Shown piece after piece: positions 46,322-55,255 of a stretch of DNA of 64,000 bases; within the stretch, counting starts at the first letter, position 1; the number at the start of each line of letters is the position of its first letter. The translations under genes were made by a program, and so were the position numbers. Source of the stretch: Brevibacterium siliguriense (GTDB lineage Bacteria; Actinomycetota; Actinomycetes; Actinomycetales; Brevibacteriaceae); contig NZ_LT629766.1 in the NCBI RefSeq assembly GCF_900105315.1, forward strand, positions 3,224,001 through 3,288,000, given 5' to 3'. Below the pieces are notes generated by a model. That model was not told where the DNA came from, ran no database searches, and saw only the letters and a list, made by a program, of their open reading frames with translations.

Positions 46322-46921
46322 TCAGCGGGAGTGGAACTTCTGCTGCATGTCGGTGAGCCCGTTGACGATGAGCTCTTCAACGGCGTCGGCGAGGTCGGAG
46401 ACGAACATCGGCAGGGTCGTGCGTTCGTCTTTTGTGAATGGGCGCAGCACATAGTCGGCGGTGTCCTGGCGTCCCGGAGGGCGTCCGACTCCTGCTCGCA
46501 CCCGCAGATAGTCCTTCGTCCCCAGCACCGAGGTCATTGATCGCAGACCGTTGTGCCCGCCCTCTCCCCCGCCGCGCTTGGCCTTGATGGCGTCGAAGGG
46601 GATGTCCACATCGTCATGGACGGCGATGATCCGATCGGCATCGATTCCGTAGAAATCGGCCAGTGCGCGCACCGGTGCGCCGGATTCGTTCATATATCCC
46701 GTCGAGGTGCCCAGCACCACCCGCGGACCGGGCAGTCCCGGAACGCTGCCGCCAGGCAGCCGCCCGGTGCCGACGTTCGCGCGCAGCTTCGTCCGCGTCA
46801 GAGTGGTTCCGATGCGGGAGGCGAGTTCGGCGATGACCATCTGTCCGATGTTGTGCCGGGTCGTTTCGTACTTGGGACCGGGGTTGCCCAGTCCGAAGAC
46901 CAACCATGCTTCGTTCGACAT
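46322..46921 (-). CDS. pth: peptidyl-tRNA hydrolase
   Basis: A 199-residue enzyme that releases peptides from stalled peptidyl-tRNA. Motifs: LVFGLGNPGPKYETTRHNIGQM, with catalytic His in TRHNIG, TGYMNESGAPVRALADFYGI, HDDVDIPFDAIKAKRGGGEGGHNGLRSM and LRVRAGVGRPPGRQDTADYVL. A usual bacterial Pth in length and order. It follows rplY on the same strand, but the terminator at 47012-47048 separates them. It lies 7 bases from the end of the convergent rhomboid gene. Confidence 0.97.
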   Translation of the reverse strand: MSNEAWLVFGLGNPGPKYETTRHNIGQMVIAELASRIGTTLTRTKLRANVGTGRLPGGSVPGLPGPRVVLGTSTGYMNESGAPVRALADFYGIDADRIIAVHDDVDIPFDAIKAKRGGGEGGHNGLRSMTSVLGTKDYLRVRAGVGRPPGRQDTADYVLRPFTKDERTTLPMFVSDLADAVEELIVNGLTDMQQKFHSR

Positions 46922-47011
46922 TGCCGTCGTTGTCCGTCCTGTCCATGCCCGCGAACCGGGCGGTGATGCTGCAGCTCGCCGGGGGCGGGCGAGATTCTCC
47001 GCTGTGAAACG

Positions 47012-47048
47012 AGTTCGGTGGGCCGCCCATCAGGCGACCCACCGAACT
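47012..47048 (-). terminator. terminator after rplY
   Basis: Inverted repeat AGTTCGGTGGG (47012-47022) and CCCACCGAACT (47038-47048) with a 15-base loop. It lies 54 bases beyond the rplY stop. Confidence 0.75.
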
Positions 47049-47101
47049 GCGTAGTCAGTCAGTGCTCCTCACGGCACCTTGAGTGCTATGAGGAGAGAAG
47101 A

Positions 47102-47743
47102 TCACTCCTCTTCGGAGGCCTCTTCTGCACCGGACTCCTCAGCAGCCTCTTCCTCGGTCGAGTCTTCAGTCTCTTCCTCGGCGTCGGACTCGGTGTCCAT
47201 CTCGATCTCTTCGGAGACGTTGACGATCAGCTGCTCTTCGTCGGCGATGAGCTCGACGCCTGCAGGAAGCTCGACCTGACCGGCCAGAACGTGCTCGCCG
47301 GCGGGGCGGCCTTCAATAGAGACCTCGATGATTTCGGGCAGCTTGGTCGCATCGGCCTTGACGGCGATGGTCGACTCTTCCTGCGAGACCATGGTGCCGG
47401 GAGCGGCTTCTCCGACGACGTGGATCGGAACGTCGACCTCGATCTTCTCGCCGCGCTTGACGATGATGAGGTCGAGGTGCTCGATGTCACGACGGACGGG
47501 TTCGATCTGGACGTCACGCGCAATGGCGAGGACGTTCTTCGATCCGTCGGTGCTTTCGATTTCGAGCAGTGCGTTGGCGTGCTTGAGAGCCAGCATGGTG
47601 GCGTGGCCCTCGAGCGACACGTGCACGGGGTCTCCGCCGTGACCGTAGATGACAGCGGGGATGCGTCCCGCGCGGCGGATACGGCGCGCTGCGCCCTTGC
47701 CGAACTCGTTGCGAGCTTCGGCCAGAAGTTTGAAGTCAGCCAT
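47102..47743 (-). CDS. rplY: 50S ribosomal protein L25 / general stress protein Ctc
   Basis: A 213-residue Ctc-type L25. The N-terminal 5S rRNA-binding domain (about 1-95) opens with FKLLAEARNEFGKGAARRIRRAGRIPAVIYGHG and includes VQIEPVRRDIEHLDL. The TL5/CTC domain follows (VDVPIHVVGEAAPGTMVSQEESTIAV, RPAGEHVLAGQVELPAGVELI), and the C-terminal ~35 residues are almost pure Glu, Asp, Ser and Ala, as often in actinobacterial L25. It sits between the alpha/beta hydrolase and pth; the prs-rplY-pth order is conserved. Confidence 0.96.
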   Translation of the reverse strand: MADFKLLAEARNEFGKGAARRIRRAGRIPAVIYGHGGDPVHVSLEGHATMLALKHANALLEIESTDGSKNVLAIARDVQIEPVRRDIEHLDLIIVKRGEKIEVDVPIHVVGEAAPGTMVSQEESTIAVKADATKLPEIIEVSIEGRPAGEHVLAGQVELPAGVELIADEEQLIVNVSEEIEMDTESDAEEETEDSTEEEAAEESGAEEASEEE

Positions 47744-47892
47744 TTTCTCTCCTTCGTGGTGAACTTACCTTCGAGCACCACGGCGAAACAGCCTGAGTAC
47801 CCACTCGAACCAAGAACCCAGTGGGCTCACGTTCGTGGGACAGGACCGCGTCGATCACGGAGACATTCGTCTCCCTCGCCGAGGCAACCCGA

Positions 47893-48909
47893 CTATTCTA
47901 CGGCACCGTCCGATTCGGCACCAATCCGAGAGGTCACGGCCGCGGCACACGCGTCGATTCCGGTCTCGGTGAGGAGAATGTCGTAGTGGTTCGTCCCCTG
48001 CACATCGACGATGTCCATCTGCGGCCATGTCTGAGCGAAGTCGGCAGTCAGCTCCGGCGGGTAGAGACCCGGTTCGGCGGCGACGAGGTCGCGTTCGGCG
48101 AAGAGGAATACCACCTCGGCCTGGGACTCGTCGTTGCCCATGATCGTCTCCAGTGCCTCGCGGTAGGCGGATCCGGTGTACATGTCGGCCGAATCGGCCT
48201 GCATCGCCTCCACCGAGGTCGACGGCTGGAACGAATGATCGTCCTTGGCCGCCAGGTCGTAGACGAAGCTTTCGGTCGCCACGGTGTCGAGGCCGTCGAC
48301 GAACGCGGGGTGAGCGGCGAAGAACGCCAGATACTCCTCCACGCTGCCGAAGCTCATCGACAGCCTCTCGGCGGCCGGGCCGAGGACTGCGGCGATGAGA
48401 TCATCGGTGTCGAGGTCCTCGTCGTTGAGGTCATCGACGGGGCCGTCTGATTGGGGCTGCCCCAGGGGCAGCGGAAGTCCCCCGTCGATGAGGACGGGGC
48501 CGCGGAAACGCCTGCCCGCGTCGGCGCCGGTATCGCTGTTCTGCTCAGCCGTCATGCCGGCCAGGGTCATGGCGACGAACCCGCCCATGGAATGACCGAC
48601 CAGGGTGACCGGGCCCTCTGGAGCGAAGGCGTCGAGGACCGCGGTGACGTCCTGTGCGTGGGCGGCCATCCCGAACGGGCCGGGAAGGGTGCGGGAGTCG
48701 GCGCGTCCGCGCAGGTCGGGGCCGATGATGCGGACCCCGGGCAGGGCGGAGACGAGGCCCGCGAAGAACAGGTGGTTTGAGGTGATGCCGTGGATGACGC
48801 ACACGGTGGGCACGCGTCCGGGACCGGTGGCCACCGGCTCCCACACTCCCACGGACAGCTGCCCGCCGGGGACGTCCACGCGGTACCGGTTGTAATCGTG
48901 TGAGGACAT
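47893..48909 (-). CDS. alpha/beta hydrolase
   Basis: A 338-residue alpha/beta-hydrolase-fold enzyme: oxyanion region HGITSNHLFF, strand 4 IIGPDLRGRADS and the nucleophile elbow LVGHSMGGFVA (Ser in G-H-S-M-G). The His is probably in the C-terminal TNHYDILLTETG, and the acid in FAERDLVAAEPGLYP. The region inserted between strands 6 and 7 is acidic (DGPVDDLNDEDLDTDD). No secretion signal. It is transcribed alone between prs and rplY. The substrate is not predictable; ester or lactone hydrolysis is common in the family. Confidence 0.9.
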   Translation of the reverse strand: MSSHDYNRYRVDVPGGQLSVGVWEPVATGPGRVPTVCVIHGITSNHLFFAGLVSALPGVRIIGPDLRGRADSRTLPGPFGMAAHAQDVTAVLDAFAPEGPVTLVGHSMGGFVAMTLAGMTAEQNSDTGADAGRRFRGPVLIDGGLPLPLGQPQSDGPVDDLNDEDLDTDDLIAAVLGPAAERLSMSFGSVEEYLAFFAAHPAFVDGLDTVATESFVYDLAAKDDHSFQPSTSVEAMQADSADMYTGSAYREALETIMGNDESQAEVVFLFAERDLVAAEPGLYPPELTADFAQTWPQMDIVDVQGTNHYDILLTETGIDACAAAVTSRIGAESDGAVE

Positions 48910-49045
48910 CGTCCCTGTTCCCTTCGCTTAGGCGTTGCCTCCAGTGTAGGACCTCACGACGGCGGGGACGATGGGTCCGGATGCGGGACCACGTGGGTCT
49001 GCCCCTCCGGTGCGCCTGCGTCGGAGGCGCCGGATCCGGATACGA

Positions 49046-49080
49046 CGGAACCCCGAGCCGGTGGCCGACTCGGGGTTCCG
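49046..49080 (-). terminator. terminator after prs
   Basis: Perfect 12-bp arms CGGAACCCCGAG (49046-49057) and CTCGGGGTTCCG (49069-49080) with an 11-base loop, 71 bases beyond the prs stop. Confidence 0.8.
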
Positions 49081-49151
49081 CGATCGTCAGCGTCCGCGCC
49101 CTCGCAGGGGCGGTCGCACTCACAGACCGTGTGGTCTCGAAACCTGTGGTC

Positions 49152-50123
49152 TCAGACCTCGAAGAGGCTCGTGACCGATCCGTCTTCGAAGACCTCATGC
49201 ACGGCGCGGGCGATGAGCGGGGCGATGGAGAGCACGGTGAGCTTGTCGAAGATCTTGTCTTCGCTCAGCGGCAGGGTGTTCGTGACGATGACCTCTTCGG
49301 CCACGGAGTTCGACAGGCGTTCGACGGCCGGGCCGGAGAACACGGCGTGGGTGGACACGACGATGACGCCCTTGGCGCCGGCGGCCATGCAGGCATCGGC
49401 GGCCTGGACGATAGTGCCGCCGGTGTCGATCATGTCGTCGACGAGCACGCAGGTGCGACCCTCGACCTCACCGACGACGCGGTTGGCCTTGGTCTCGTTC
49501 GGCCGGGTGATGTCACGGGTCTTGTGGATGAAGGCCAGCGGCACTCCGCCCAGCGAGTTCGACCAGTTCTCGGCGACCTTGATTCGTCCGGCATCGGGCG
49601 AGACCACGGCGAGTTCGCCGGGGTACTTGTCCTTGACATAGCCGGCGAGGATCGGCATCGCGATGAGGTGGTCGACTGGGCCGTCGAAGTAGCCCTGGAT
49701 CTGCGCAGTGTGCAGGTCGACGGTGATGATGCGATCAGCACCGGCGGTCTTGTACAGATCGGCGACGAGGCGGGCGGAGATGGGCTCGCGTCCGCGGTGC
49801 TTCTTGTCCTGCCGGGCGTACGGGAAGAACGGAGCGATGACGGTGATGCGCTTGGCCGAAGCACGCTTGAGGGCGTCGACCATGATCAGCTGCTCCATCA
49901 GCCATTCGTTGATGGGAGCGCAGTGCGACTGCAGGACGAATACGTCGCTGCCGCGCACTGACTCGGAATAGCGGACGTAGATCTCACCATTCGCGAAGTT
50001 GTAGATGTCGGTGGGGAGGAGTTCGGTCCCCAGGTTCTCCGCGACTTGTTCGGCGAGTTCGGGATTCGCCCGACCGCTGACCAGGACGAGCTTCTTATCG
50101 CCCGCCGTCGTTATCTCATTCAC
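49152..50123 (-). CDS. prs: ribose-phosphate pyrophosphokinase
   Basis: A 323-residue PRPP synthetase, forming PRPP from ribose 5-phosphate and ATP for nucleotide, histidine and tryptophan synthesis. Start at GTG 50123 ((M)NEITTAGDKKLVLVSGRANPEL). The ATP region includes RQDKKHRGREPISARLVADL; the Mg/PRPP site is RIITVDLHTAQIQGYF; the PRPP loop is CVLVDDMIDTGGTIVQAA. The regulatory flexible loop region is normal. It overlaps the glmU stop by 8 bases, so the two are co-translated. Confidence 0.97.
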   Translation of the reverse strand: MNEITTAGDKKLVLVSGRANPELAEQVAENLGTELLPTDIYNFANGEIYVRYSESVRGSDVFVLQSHCAPINEWLMEQLIMVDALKRASAKRITVIAPFFPYARQDKKHRGREPISARLVADLYKTAGADRIITVDLHTAQIQGYFDGPVDHLIAMPILAGYVKDKYPGELAVVSPDAGRIKVAENWSNSLGGVPLAFIHKTRDITRPNETKANRVVGEVEGRTCVLVDDMIDTGGTIVQAADACMAAGAKGVIVVSTHAVFSGPAVERLSNSVAEEVIVTNTLPLSEDKIFDKLTVLSIAPLIARAVHEVFEDGSVTSLFEV

Positions 50124-51573
50124 TGATCCGTTCCCCTTCGGATGCGTTTTCGGCTGCCTGCGCTGCAGGCGTGCCGGGACGGTTTGTCTGGACCCAGCCC
50201 TCCAGGTTGCGCTGCGGGGCCACCGAAATGGCCAGTGCTCCTGCAGGGACATCCTTGCGCACCGTCGTGCTTGCACCCGAATAGGCGCCATCGCCCACGG
50301 TGACAGGGGCGACATACATATTGTCCGAGCCCATGCGTGCATGCTTGCCGATGACGGTGCGGTGTTTGTTGACTCCGTCGTAGTTGACGAACACCGAGGC
50401 GGCTCCGATGTTCGAGCCCTCCCCGATCTCAGCATCGCCGACGTAGGAGAGGTGGGGCACCTTCGCACCCTTGCCGATATCGGCGTTCTTCGTCTCCACG
50501 AAGGTGCCGATCTTTCCGGACTCGCCGAGCTTGGTGCCCGGACGCAGGTAGGCGAACGGTCCGACTGCGGCGTCAGGGCCGACGACGGCGAGTTCGCCGT
50601 GAGTGCGCACGACCTGTGCGCGCTCTCCGACCTCGGTGTCCTTGAGCGTGGTGTCGGGGCCTACGACGGCGGCCGCTCCGATGTCGGTGGCGCCGAGCAG
50701 CTGGGTGCCCGGCAGGATAGTGGCGTCGGCGGCGATCGAGACGTCGACGTCGATCCAGGTGGTGTCCGGGTCGATGATGGAGACTCCGGCACGCATGAAC
50801 TTCTCACACTGTCGGCGGTTGAGCTCCTTGCCCAGGTTCGCCAGCTGCACGCGGTCGTTGGCGCCTTCGACCTGCCACAGGTCGTCGGTGGCGGTGGCGG
50901 CGACGGCGCGGCCGACTTCACGGGAGTGGCCGATGACGTCGGTGAGGTACTTCTCGCCCTGCGCGTTGTCGGTCGTCAGAGCGGCCAGCCCCTCCTTGAG
51001 CGAGGAAGCGTCGAAGGCGTAGATGCCGGAGTTGATCTCACGGACGGCCCGTTCGGTCTCGTTCGCGTCCTTCTGTTCGACGATGCGCAGCAGGGAGCCG
51101 GATTCGTCGCGGATGATGCGGCCGTACCCGGTCGGGTCGTCCACCTCGGCGGACAGGACGGTCACGGCGTTGGCGTTGGATTCGTGGACCTCGACGAGGC
51201 CGTTGATGGTCTCCGTGGTCAGCAGCGGCACGTCTCCGTAGGTGACGACGACGGTTCCGCTGAGGTCCTCGGGCAGCTGGGTGAGCGCGCATTCGGTGGC
51301 GCGCCCGGTCCCCGGGACCTCATCCTGATCGGCGATGAGCAGGGTCCGCTGGGAGGACACGGGAAGGGAGTCGAGGTGGGCGACGAGCTGATCGCGCTCG
51401 TGGCGGACGACGACGATGAGGTGTTCGGGAGAGGTTCCGGCCGCCGCTGCGACGGAGTGATGGAGCAGGGAGCGTCCGCCGATGGGATGCATCACCTTGG
51501 GAAGAGCCGACTTCATTCGAGTGCCTTGGCCCGCTGCCAGAACGATGACAGCGGTCGGATGAGTCTGCGACAT
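50116..51573 (-). CDS. glmU: bifunctional GlmU (UDP-GlcNAc synthesis)
   Basis: A 485-residue enzyme making UDP-N-acetylglucosamine for peptidoglycan. Residues 1 to about 230 are the uridylyltransferase domain (VIVLAAGQGTRMKSALPKVMHPIGG; GDVPLL metal site; EQKDANETE). The C-terminal left-handed beta-helix, with hexapeptide repeats such as VGPDTTLKDTEVG and GPFAYLRPGTKLGESGKIGTFVETKNADIGKGAKVPHLSYVGDAEIG, is the acetyltransferase. Start at ATG 51573 after GAAGGATTC. It is directly downstream of tRNA-Gln, as in many actinobacteria. Confidence 0.97.
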   Translation of the reverse strand: MSQTHPTAVIVLAAGQGTRMKSALPKVMHPIGGRSLLHHSVAAAAGTSPEHLIVVVRHERDQLVAHLDSLPVSSQRTLLIADQDEVPGTGRATECALTQLPEDLSGTVVVTYGDVPLLTTETINGLVEVHESNANAVTVLSAEVDDPTGYGRIIRDESGSLLRIVEQKDANETERAVREINSGIYAFDASSLKEGLAALTTDNAQGEKYLTDVIGHSREVGRAVAATATDDLWQVEGANDRVQLANLGKELNRRQCEKFMRAGVSIIDPDTTWIDVDVSIAADATILPGTQLLGATDIGAAAVVGPDTTLKDTEVGERAQVVRTHGELAVVGPDAAVGPFAYLRPGTKLGESGKIGTFVETKNADIGKGAKVPHLSYVGDAEIGEGSNIGAASVFVNYDGVNKHRTVIGKHARMGSDNMYVAPVTVGDGAYSGASTTVRKDVPAGALAISVAPQRNLEGWVQTNRPGTPAAQAAENASEGERISE

Positions 51574-51605
51574 AGTTGAATCCTTCGCATGTCGGTTTGG
51601 GCCAG

Positions 51606-51677
51606 CTCCGCCCATAGGATTCGAACCTATACTGCACGGCTCCAAAGGCCGGCGTGCTGCCATTACACCAGGGCGGA
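51606..51677 (-). tRNA. tRNA-Gln (anticodon TTG)
   Basis: A 72-base cloverleaf. The acceptor TCCGCCC (51677-51671) pairs with GGGCGGA (51613-51607). The D-loop has GTGTAATGGCAGCAC, the anticodon stem CGGC/GCCG encloses CTTTGGA (anticodon TTG), and the T-arm is TATAGGTTCGAATCCTATG. CCA is not encoded. It lies just upstream of glmU. Confidence 0.97.
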
Positions 51678-51741
51678 ACAGCGTGCACCAGTAGAGGGGC
51701 CCGCGCTCACGAGACACCATCATGCCACTACGATTAACTGT

Positions 51742-52131
51742 ATGGAAATTCTACGCGAGATTCTTCTGACCCTGCATCTGCTGGGCATGGCCATCATCGT
51801 CGGTGGCTATTTCACCGTCATCCGCTCCCCCAGAGTGATGCCCGGAATGCTGCATGGCGCCTATCTGCAGCTGGTCACCGGCCTGCTTCTCGTGGGCCTG
51901 GCCGAGATGGGTGATGGCGATGTCAACCATATGAAGATCGGCATCAAGCTGGTCGTGGCGATCCTCGTCACTGTCTTTGCCTTCCTCGGCAACAAGAAGC
52001 AGAAGGCCTTCACCGCCTCTGCCCCGGCCGAGGGCGGTGCCGTGGCGGTGAAGAACCCGTCAGCGACCATGGCGCACCTCGTCGTCATCTTCGCCGTCAT
52101 CAACGTCATCGTGGCCGTCTTCATCCACTGA
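51742..52131 (+). CDS. four-helix membrane protein, function unknown
   Basis: A 129-residue protein starting MEILREILLTLHLLGMAIIVGGYFTVI, with four membrane helices and a basic segment (GNKKQKAF) between helices three and four. The layout resembles small integral membrane proteins found next to glmU/tRNA-Gln in Micrococcales. No enzymatic motif. The ATG at 51742 is preferred; the frame upstream overlaps the tRNA. A palindromic repeat follows at 52139-52196. Confidence 0.8.
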   Translation: MEILREILLTLHLLGMAIIVGGYFTVIRSPRVMPGMLHGAYLQLVTGLLLVGLAEMGDGDVNHMKIGIKLVVAILVTVFAFLGNKKQKAFTASAPAEGGAVAVKNPSATMAHLVVIFAVINVIVAVFIH

Positions 52132-52138
52132 CCCAATT

Positions 52139-52196
52139 ACTACCTGACGGCGGCTCAGCAACCTCGCGCGAGGTATCTGAGCCGCCGTCAGGTAGT
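52139..52196. repeat. 58-bp nested palindrome, possibly REP-like or a terminator
   Basis: Outer arms ACTACCTGACGGCGGCTCAG (52139-52158) and their perfect complement (52177-52196) enclose a second perfect palindrome ACCTCGCGCGAGGT (52161-52174). It begins 8 bases after the stop of the membrane protein. It could terminate transcription, but the nested perfect symmetry is more than a simple terminator needs. Confidence 0.75.
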
Positions 52197-52258
52197 TCTG
52201 AGGGGTGTGAGGGACCGAACGTGTCGTGTCCGAGCCGGACGGTATCGTTGGAGGCGAC

Positions 52259-54778
52259 ATGACTGCTGCAGCTGAACACACCGACCATGCCGCCGGCGCC
52301 GACTCCCGAGCGGCCGAACTCCTCACCGGACTCAACCCCAGACAACGCGAGGCCGTGATCCACACGGGATCCCCGCTGCTCATCGTCGCCGGGGCCGGAT
52401 CGGGCAAGACGACCGTGCTCACCCGACGCATCGCCTATGCCCTGGCCACCGGTCGCGCCCACCCCGGCGAAGTCCTGGCGATCACGTTCACGAACAAGGC
52501 CGCGAAGGAGATGGCCGAACGCGTGTCCTCGATCGTCGGCCCCGCCTCCCGCGCCATGTGGGTCTCGACCTTCCACTCCTCGTGCGTGCGCATCCTCCGC
52601 CGCGAGGCGAAGGTGCTGGGCATGAAGTCGAACTTCACGATCTACGACGCCCAGGACGCTCAGCGACTCGTCGCCCAGATCCTCAAGGAACTCGGCCTCG
52701 ACTCGAAGAAGTACGCCCCGCGGGCCATCCTGCACCGGATCTCCAACCTCAAGAACGAGCTGCAGACCCCCGACGACTTCATCCCGCGGCCCAACAACCC
52801 CGCCGATGAGGTGCTCGCCGACGTCTTCAAGCGCTATACCTCCCGTCTGCGGCTGGCCAATGCCTTCGACTTCGATGACCTCATCGCAGAGACCGTCCAC
52901 CTCTTCGGGGCCTTCCCCGAGGTGGCCGATTCCTACCGTCGCCGGTTCCGCCACATCCTCGTCGACGAGTACCAGGACACGAACCCCGCACAGTACGCCC
53001 TGATCAAGGCGCTGGCCGGTGACGGAGCAGGAGGGCCGACGGGCGCCGAACTCACCGTCGTCGGCGACGCCGACCAGTCCATCTATGCCTTCCGCGGCGC
53101 CACGGTGCGCAATATCGTCGAATTCGAGAAGGACTTCCCGAACGCGGACACCATTCTGCTGGAGCAGAACTACCGTTCGACGCAGAACATCCTCGACGCA
53201 GCCAATGCCGTGATCGCGAACAACGACGACCGCAGGGAGAAGAAACTGTGGACCTCTGAGGGCTCCGGCGAGCAGATCGTCGGCTGGGTGGCCGAGAACG
53301 AACAGGGAGAGGCCCGGTTCATCGTCGACCGCATCGACGACCTCATCGACGACGAGAAGTACACCTACGGTGACTTTGCGGTCTTCTACCGCACCAACGC
53401 ACAGTCACGTGCTATCGAAGACGCGCTGGTCCGCTCCGGAATCCCGTACAAGGTCGTCGGCGGCACCCGCTTCTACGAGCGCAAGGAGATCAAGGACGCC
53501 CTCGCCTACCTGCGCGTGGTCGCCAACCCCGATGACGACGTCAATCTGCGCCGCATCCTCAATGTGCCCAAACGCTCCATCGGCGACCGCACCGAAGGCC
53601 TCATCGCCGACTTCGCCGACCGGGAGAACATCAGCTTCTGCACCGCCCTGGGCCGCCTCGACGAGATCCCGCACCTGAGTTCGCGCGCCCTGACCTCGGT
53701 GCAGAAGTTCTATGACCTCATGCAGGATCTGCGCTCCACCGCCGAATCCTCCCCGCTCTCCCGCGTCATCGAGGCGATCCTCGAACAGTCCGGGTACCTC
53801 GAATCGCTGCAGAAGAGCACGGACCCGCAGGACGAATCCCGCGTCGACAACCTCGCCGAGCTCGTCGCCGTGGCCGAGGACTTCGTCGCCACTCGCGAAG
53901 CCGCCGCGGTCGCGGAGCCGGATGCCGCCGAAGCGGACACCGGCACCGAGGCGACCGCCGCCCATGAGACGACCGAGACAGAGACCGAATCCGCTGCCGA
54001 GGCAGCCGATCCCGACGTCGATGACGACGGTTCCGCTGGCGCCTCCACCGCACCGGGTGTCGGTCCCGCGGCCATCGACCAGTTCCTCGAACAGGTTGCT
54101 CTGGCCTCGGACACCGATCAGATTCCCGATGCCGAGCTTGGTCAGGTCACACTGATGACTCTGCACACTGCCAAGGGGCTGGAATTCCCGGTGGTGTTCC
54201 TCACCGGGCTCGAAGACGGCGGGTTCCCGCATTCGCGTTCCTTCGAGAATCCGCAGGAGCTGTCGGAGGAGAGGCGTCTGGCCTACGTCGGACTCACGCG
54301 TGCTCGGCAGCGGCTGCTCGTGACTCGCGCCGAGACCCGCAGCATGTGGGGCCAGCCCCAGTACAATCCGCCGAGCCGATTCCTGTCCGAGATCCCGGAG
54401 AACCTCATCAACTGGGAGAACACGGGCAGCTTCTCCGGAGGCTTCGGGTCGGGAGGTTTCGGTTCCGGCGGCTATTCCTCCGGATACTCGGGCGGATCAC
54501 GCGGCTTCGGGTCGTCACGGTCGTCCGGAAGCGGATCCCGCTCACGCTCGAGTGCAAGCTCATCGGCACCGGTCGCCGGATTCCCCAACCGGATCCGGCC
54601 CAACCGTGAGGTCATCTCCGTCGAGGTCGGTGAGAAGGTCTCGCACGAGTCCTTCGGGCTCGGCACCGTCACGGAGGTCAACGGCACCGGCGACAAGACC
54701 GTGGCGGTCGTCGACTTCGGTTCGGCCGGATCGAAGCGACTCCTGCTGCGCTACGCCCCGATCGAAAAGCTCAGCTGA
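52259..54778 (+). CDS. pcrA: ATP-dependent DNA helicase, PcrA/UvrD type
   Basis: An 839-residue SF1A helicase for nucleotide-excision and mismatch-type repair and plasmid or recombination processing. Start at ATG 52259 after TTGGAGGCGAC. Walker A is VAGAGSGKTTVLTRRIAYAL near residue 45, Walker B is VDEYQDTN, with GDADQSIYAFRGA, and the C-terminal motif VTLMTLHTAKGLEFPVVFLTGLEDG plus YVGLTRARQRL. Two additions stand out: an acidic Glu/Asp/Thr/Ala linker at about 555-600 inserted in the 2B/2A region, and a Gly/Ser/Phe tail (about 724-770, GFGSGGFGSGGYSS). The end (LGTVTEVNGTGDKTVAVVDFGSAGSKRLLLRYAPIEKL) is the usual Tudor-like PcrA tail that binds RNA polymerase. Confidence 0.96.
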   Translation: MTAAAEHTDHAAGADSRAAELLTGLNPRQREAVIHTGSPLLIVAGAGSGKTTVLTRRIAYALATGRAHPGEVLAITFTNKAAKEMAERVSSIVGPASRAMWVSTFHSSCVRILRREAKVLGMKSNFTIYDAQDAQRLVAQILKELGLDSKKYAPRAILHRISNLKNELQTPDDFIPRPNNPADEVLADVFKRYTSRLRLANAFDFDDLIAETVHLFGAFPEVADSYRRRFRHILVDEYQDTNPAQYALIKALAGDGAGGPTGAELTVVGDADQSIYAFRGATVRNIVEFEKDFPNADTILLEQNYRSTQNILDAANAVIANNDDRREKKLWTSEGSGEQIVGWVAENEQGEARFIVDRIDDLIDDEKYTYGDFAVFYRTNAQSRAIEDALVRSGIPYKVVGGTRFYERKEIKDALAYLRVVANPDDDVNLRRILNVPKRSIGDRTEGLIADFADRENISFCTALGRLDEIPHLSSRALTSVQKFYDLMQDLRSTAESSPLSRVIEAILEQSGYLESLQKSTDPQDESRVDNLAELVAVAEDFVATREAAAVAEPDAAEADTGTEATAAHETTETETESAAEAADPDVDDDGSAGASTAPGVGPAAIDQFLEQVALASDTDQIPDAELGQVTLMTLHTAKGLEFPVVFLTGLEDGGFPHSRSFENPQELSEERRLAYVGLTRARQRLLVTRAETRSMWGQPQYNPPSRFLSEIPENLINWENTGSFSGGFGSGGFGSGGYSSGYSGGSRGFGSSRSSGSGSRSRSSASSSAPVAGFPNRIRPNREVISVEVGEKVSHESFGLGTVTEVNGTGDKTVAVVDFGSAGSKRLLLRYAPIEKLS

Positions 54779-54870
54779 GTTTACAGCTGTGGTGGGTGCG
54801 CGGTGGGACCGTGGCCCCACCGCGCTGTGCCGTTCACCCGCACCATCTGCCCCGCGCCGGAACATGAGAA

Positions 54871-54904
54871 AGCGCCGAGGAGAACTCAGGTTCTCCTCGG
54901 CGCT
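54871..54904. terminator. bidirectional terminator
   Basis: A perfect 15-bp stem AGCGCCGAGGAGAAC (54871-54885) with a 4-base loop, between the convergent pcrA and MT0933-like genes. Confidence 0.85.
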
Positions 54905-54936
54905 CATCCATGCCGGACGCGGCTATGGATTAAAGA

Positions 54937-55119
54937 TCATTCGTTGCCGAGCTTGTCATCGGCTCCGTCGCGACCCTGATTGATCTGGTCTTCGAACTTT
55001 CCACCGGTGACATTGTTGGCTGCGTCCGTGGCCTTGTCCAGGCCCTGGTCGCTGATCTCTTCACCCTTATCGCTATTCATGGCGTCCTTGGCTTTGTTAG
55101 TAAGATCGTCGAGTCCCAT
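54937..55119 (-). CDS. Rv0909/MT0933-like small antitoxin-family protein
   Basis: A 60-residue, very acidic protein (MGLDDLTNKAKDAMNSDKGEEISDQGLDKATDAANNVTGG). The pattern matches the Rv0909/MT0933 family, annotated as antitoxin, but often without a partner. No toxin gene is adjacent here, so a stress-protein role is equally possible. A near-perfect site (AAAGGAGACAGC) precedes the ATG. It stands alone. Confidence 0.8.
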   Translation of the reverse strand: MGLDDLTNKAKDAMNSDKGEEISDQGLDKATDAANNVTGGKFEDQINQGRDGADDKLGNE

Positions 55120-55255
55120 GCTGTCTCCTTTCATCGGAAAAGGTTCGAAGCGAACCTCTGACGCCACTCACCCTGCCACTGTTCCAGACATGACGACACC
55201 TGCAGGTCTCATTTCTCAGGGAATGCACATAAACTGTTTCGCCGAGGCCGATTCG

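Noticed and set aside
51606..51677. tRNA-Gln as an integration site for the left accessory region
   Set aside because: It lies in conserved core synteny 20 kb from the composition boundary, with no integrase or duplicated tRNA end seen.
54937..55119. Toxin-antitoxin system from the MT0933-like protein
   Set aside because: No toxin gene adjoins it, and it is flanked by a terminator and an unrelated membrane gene.
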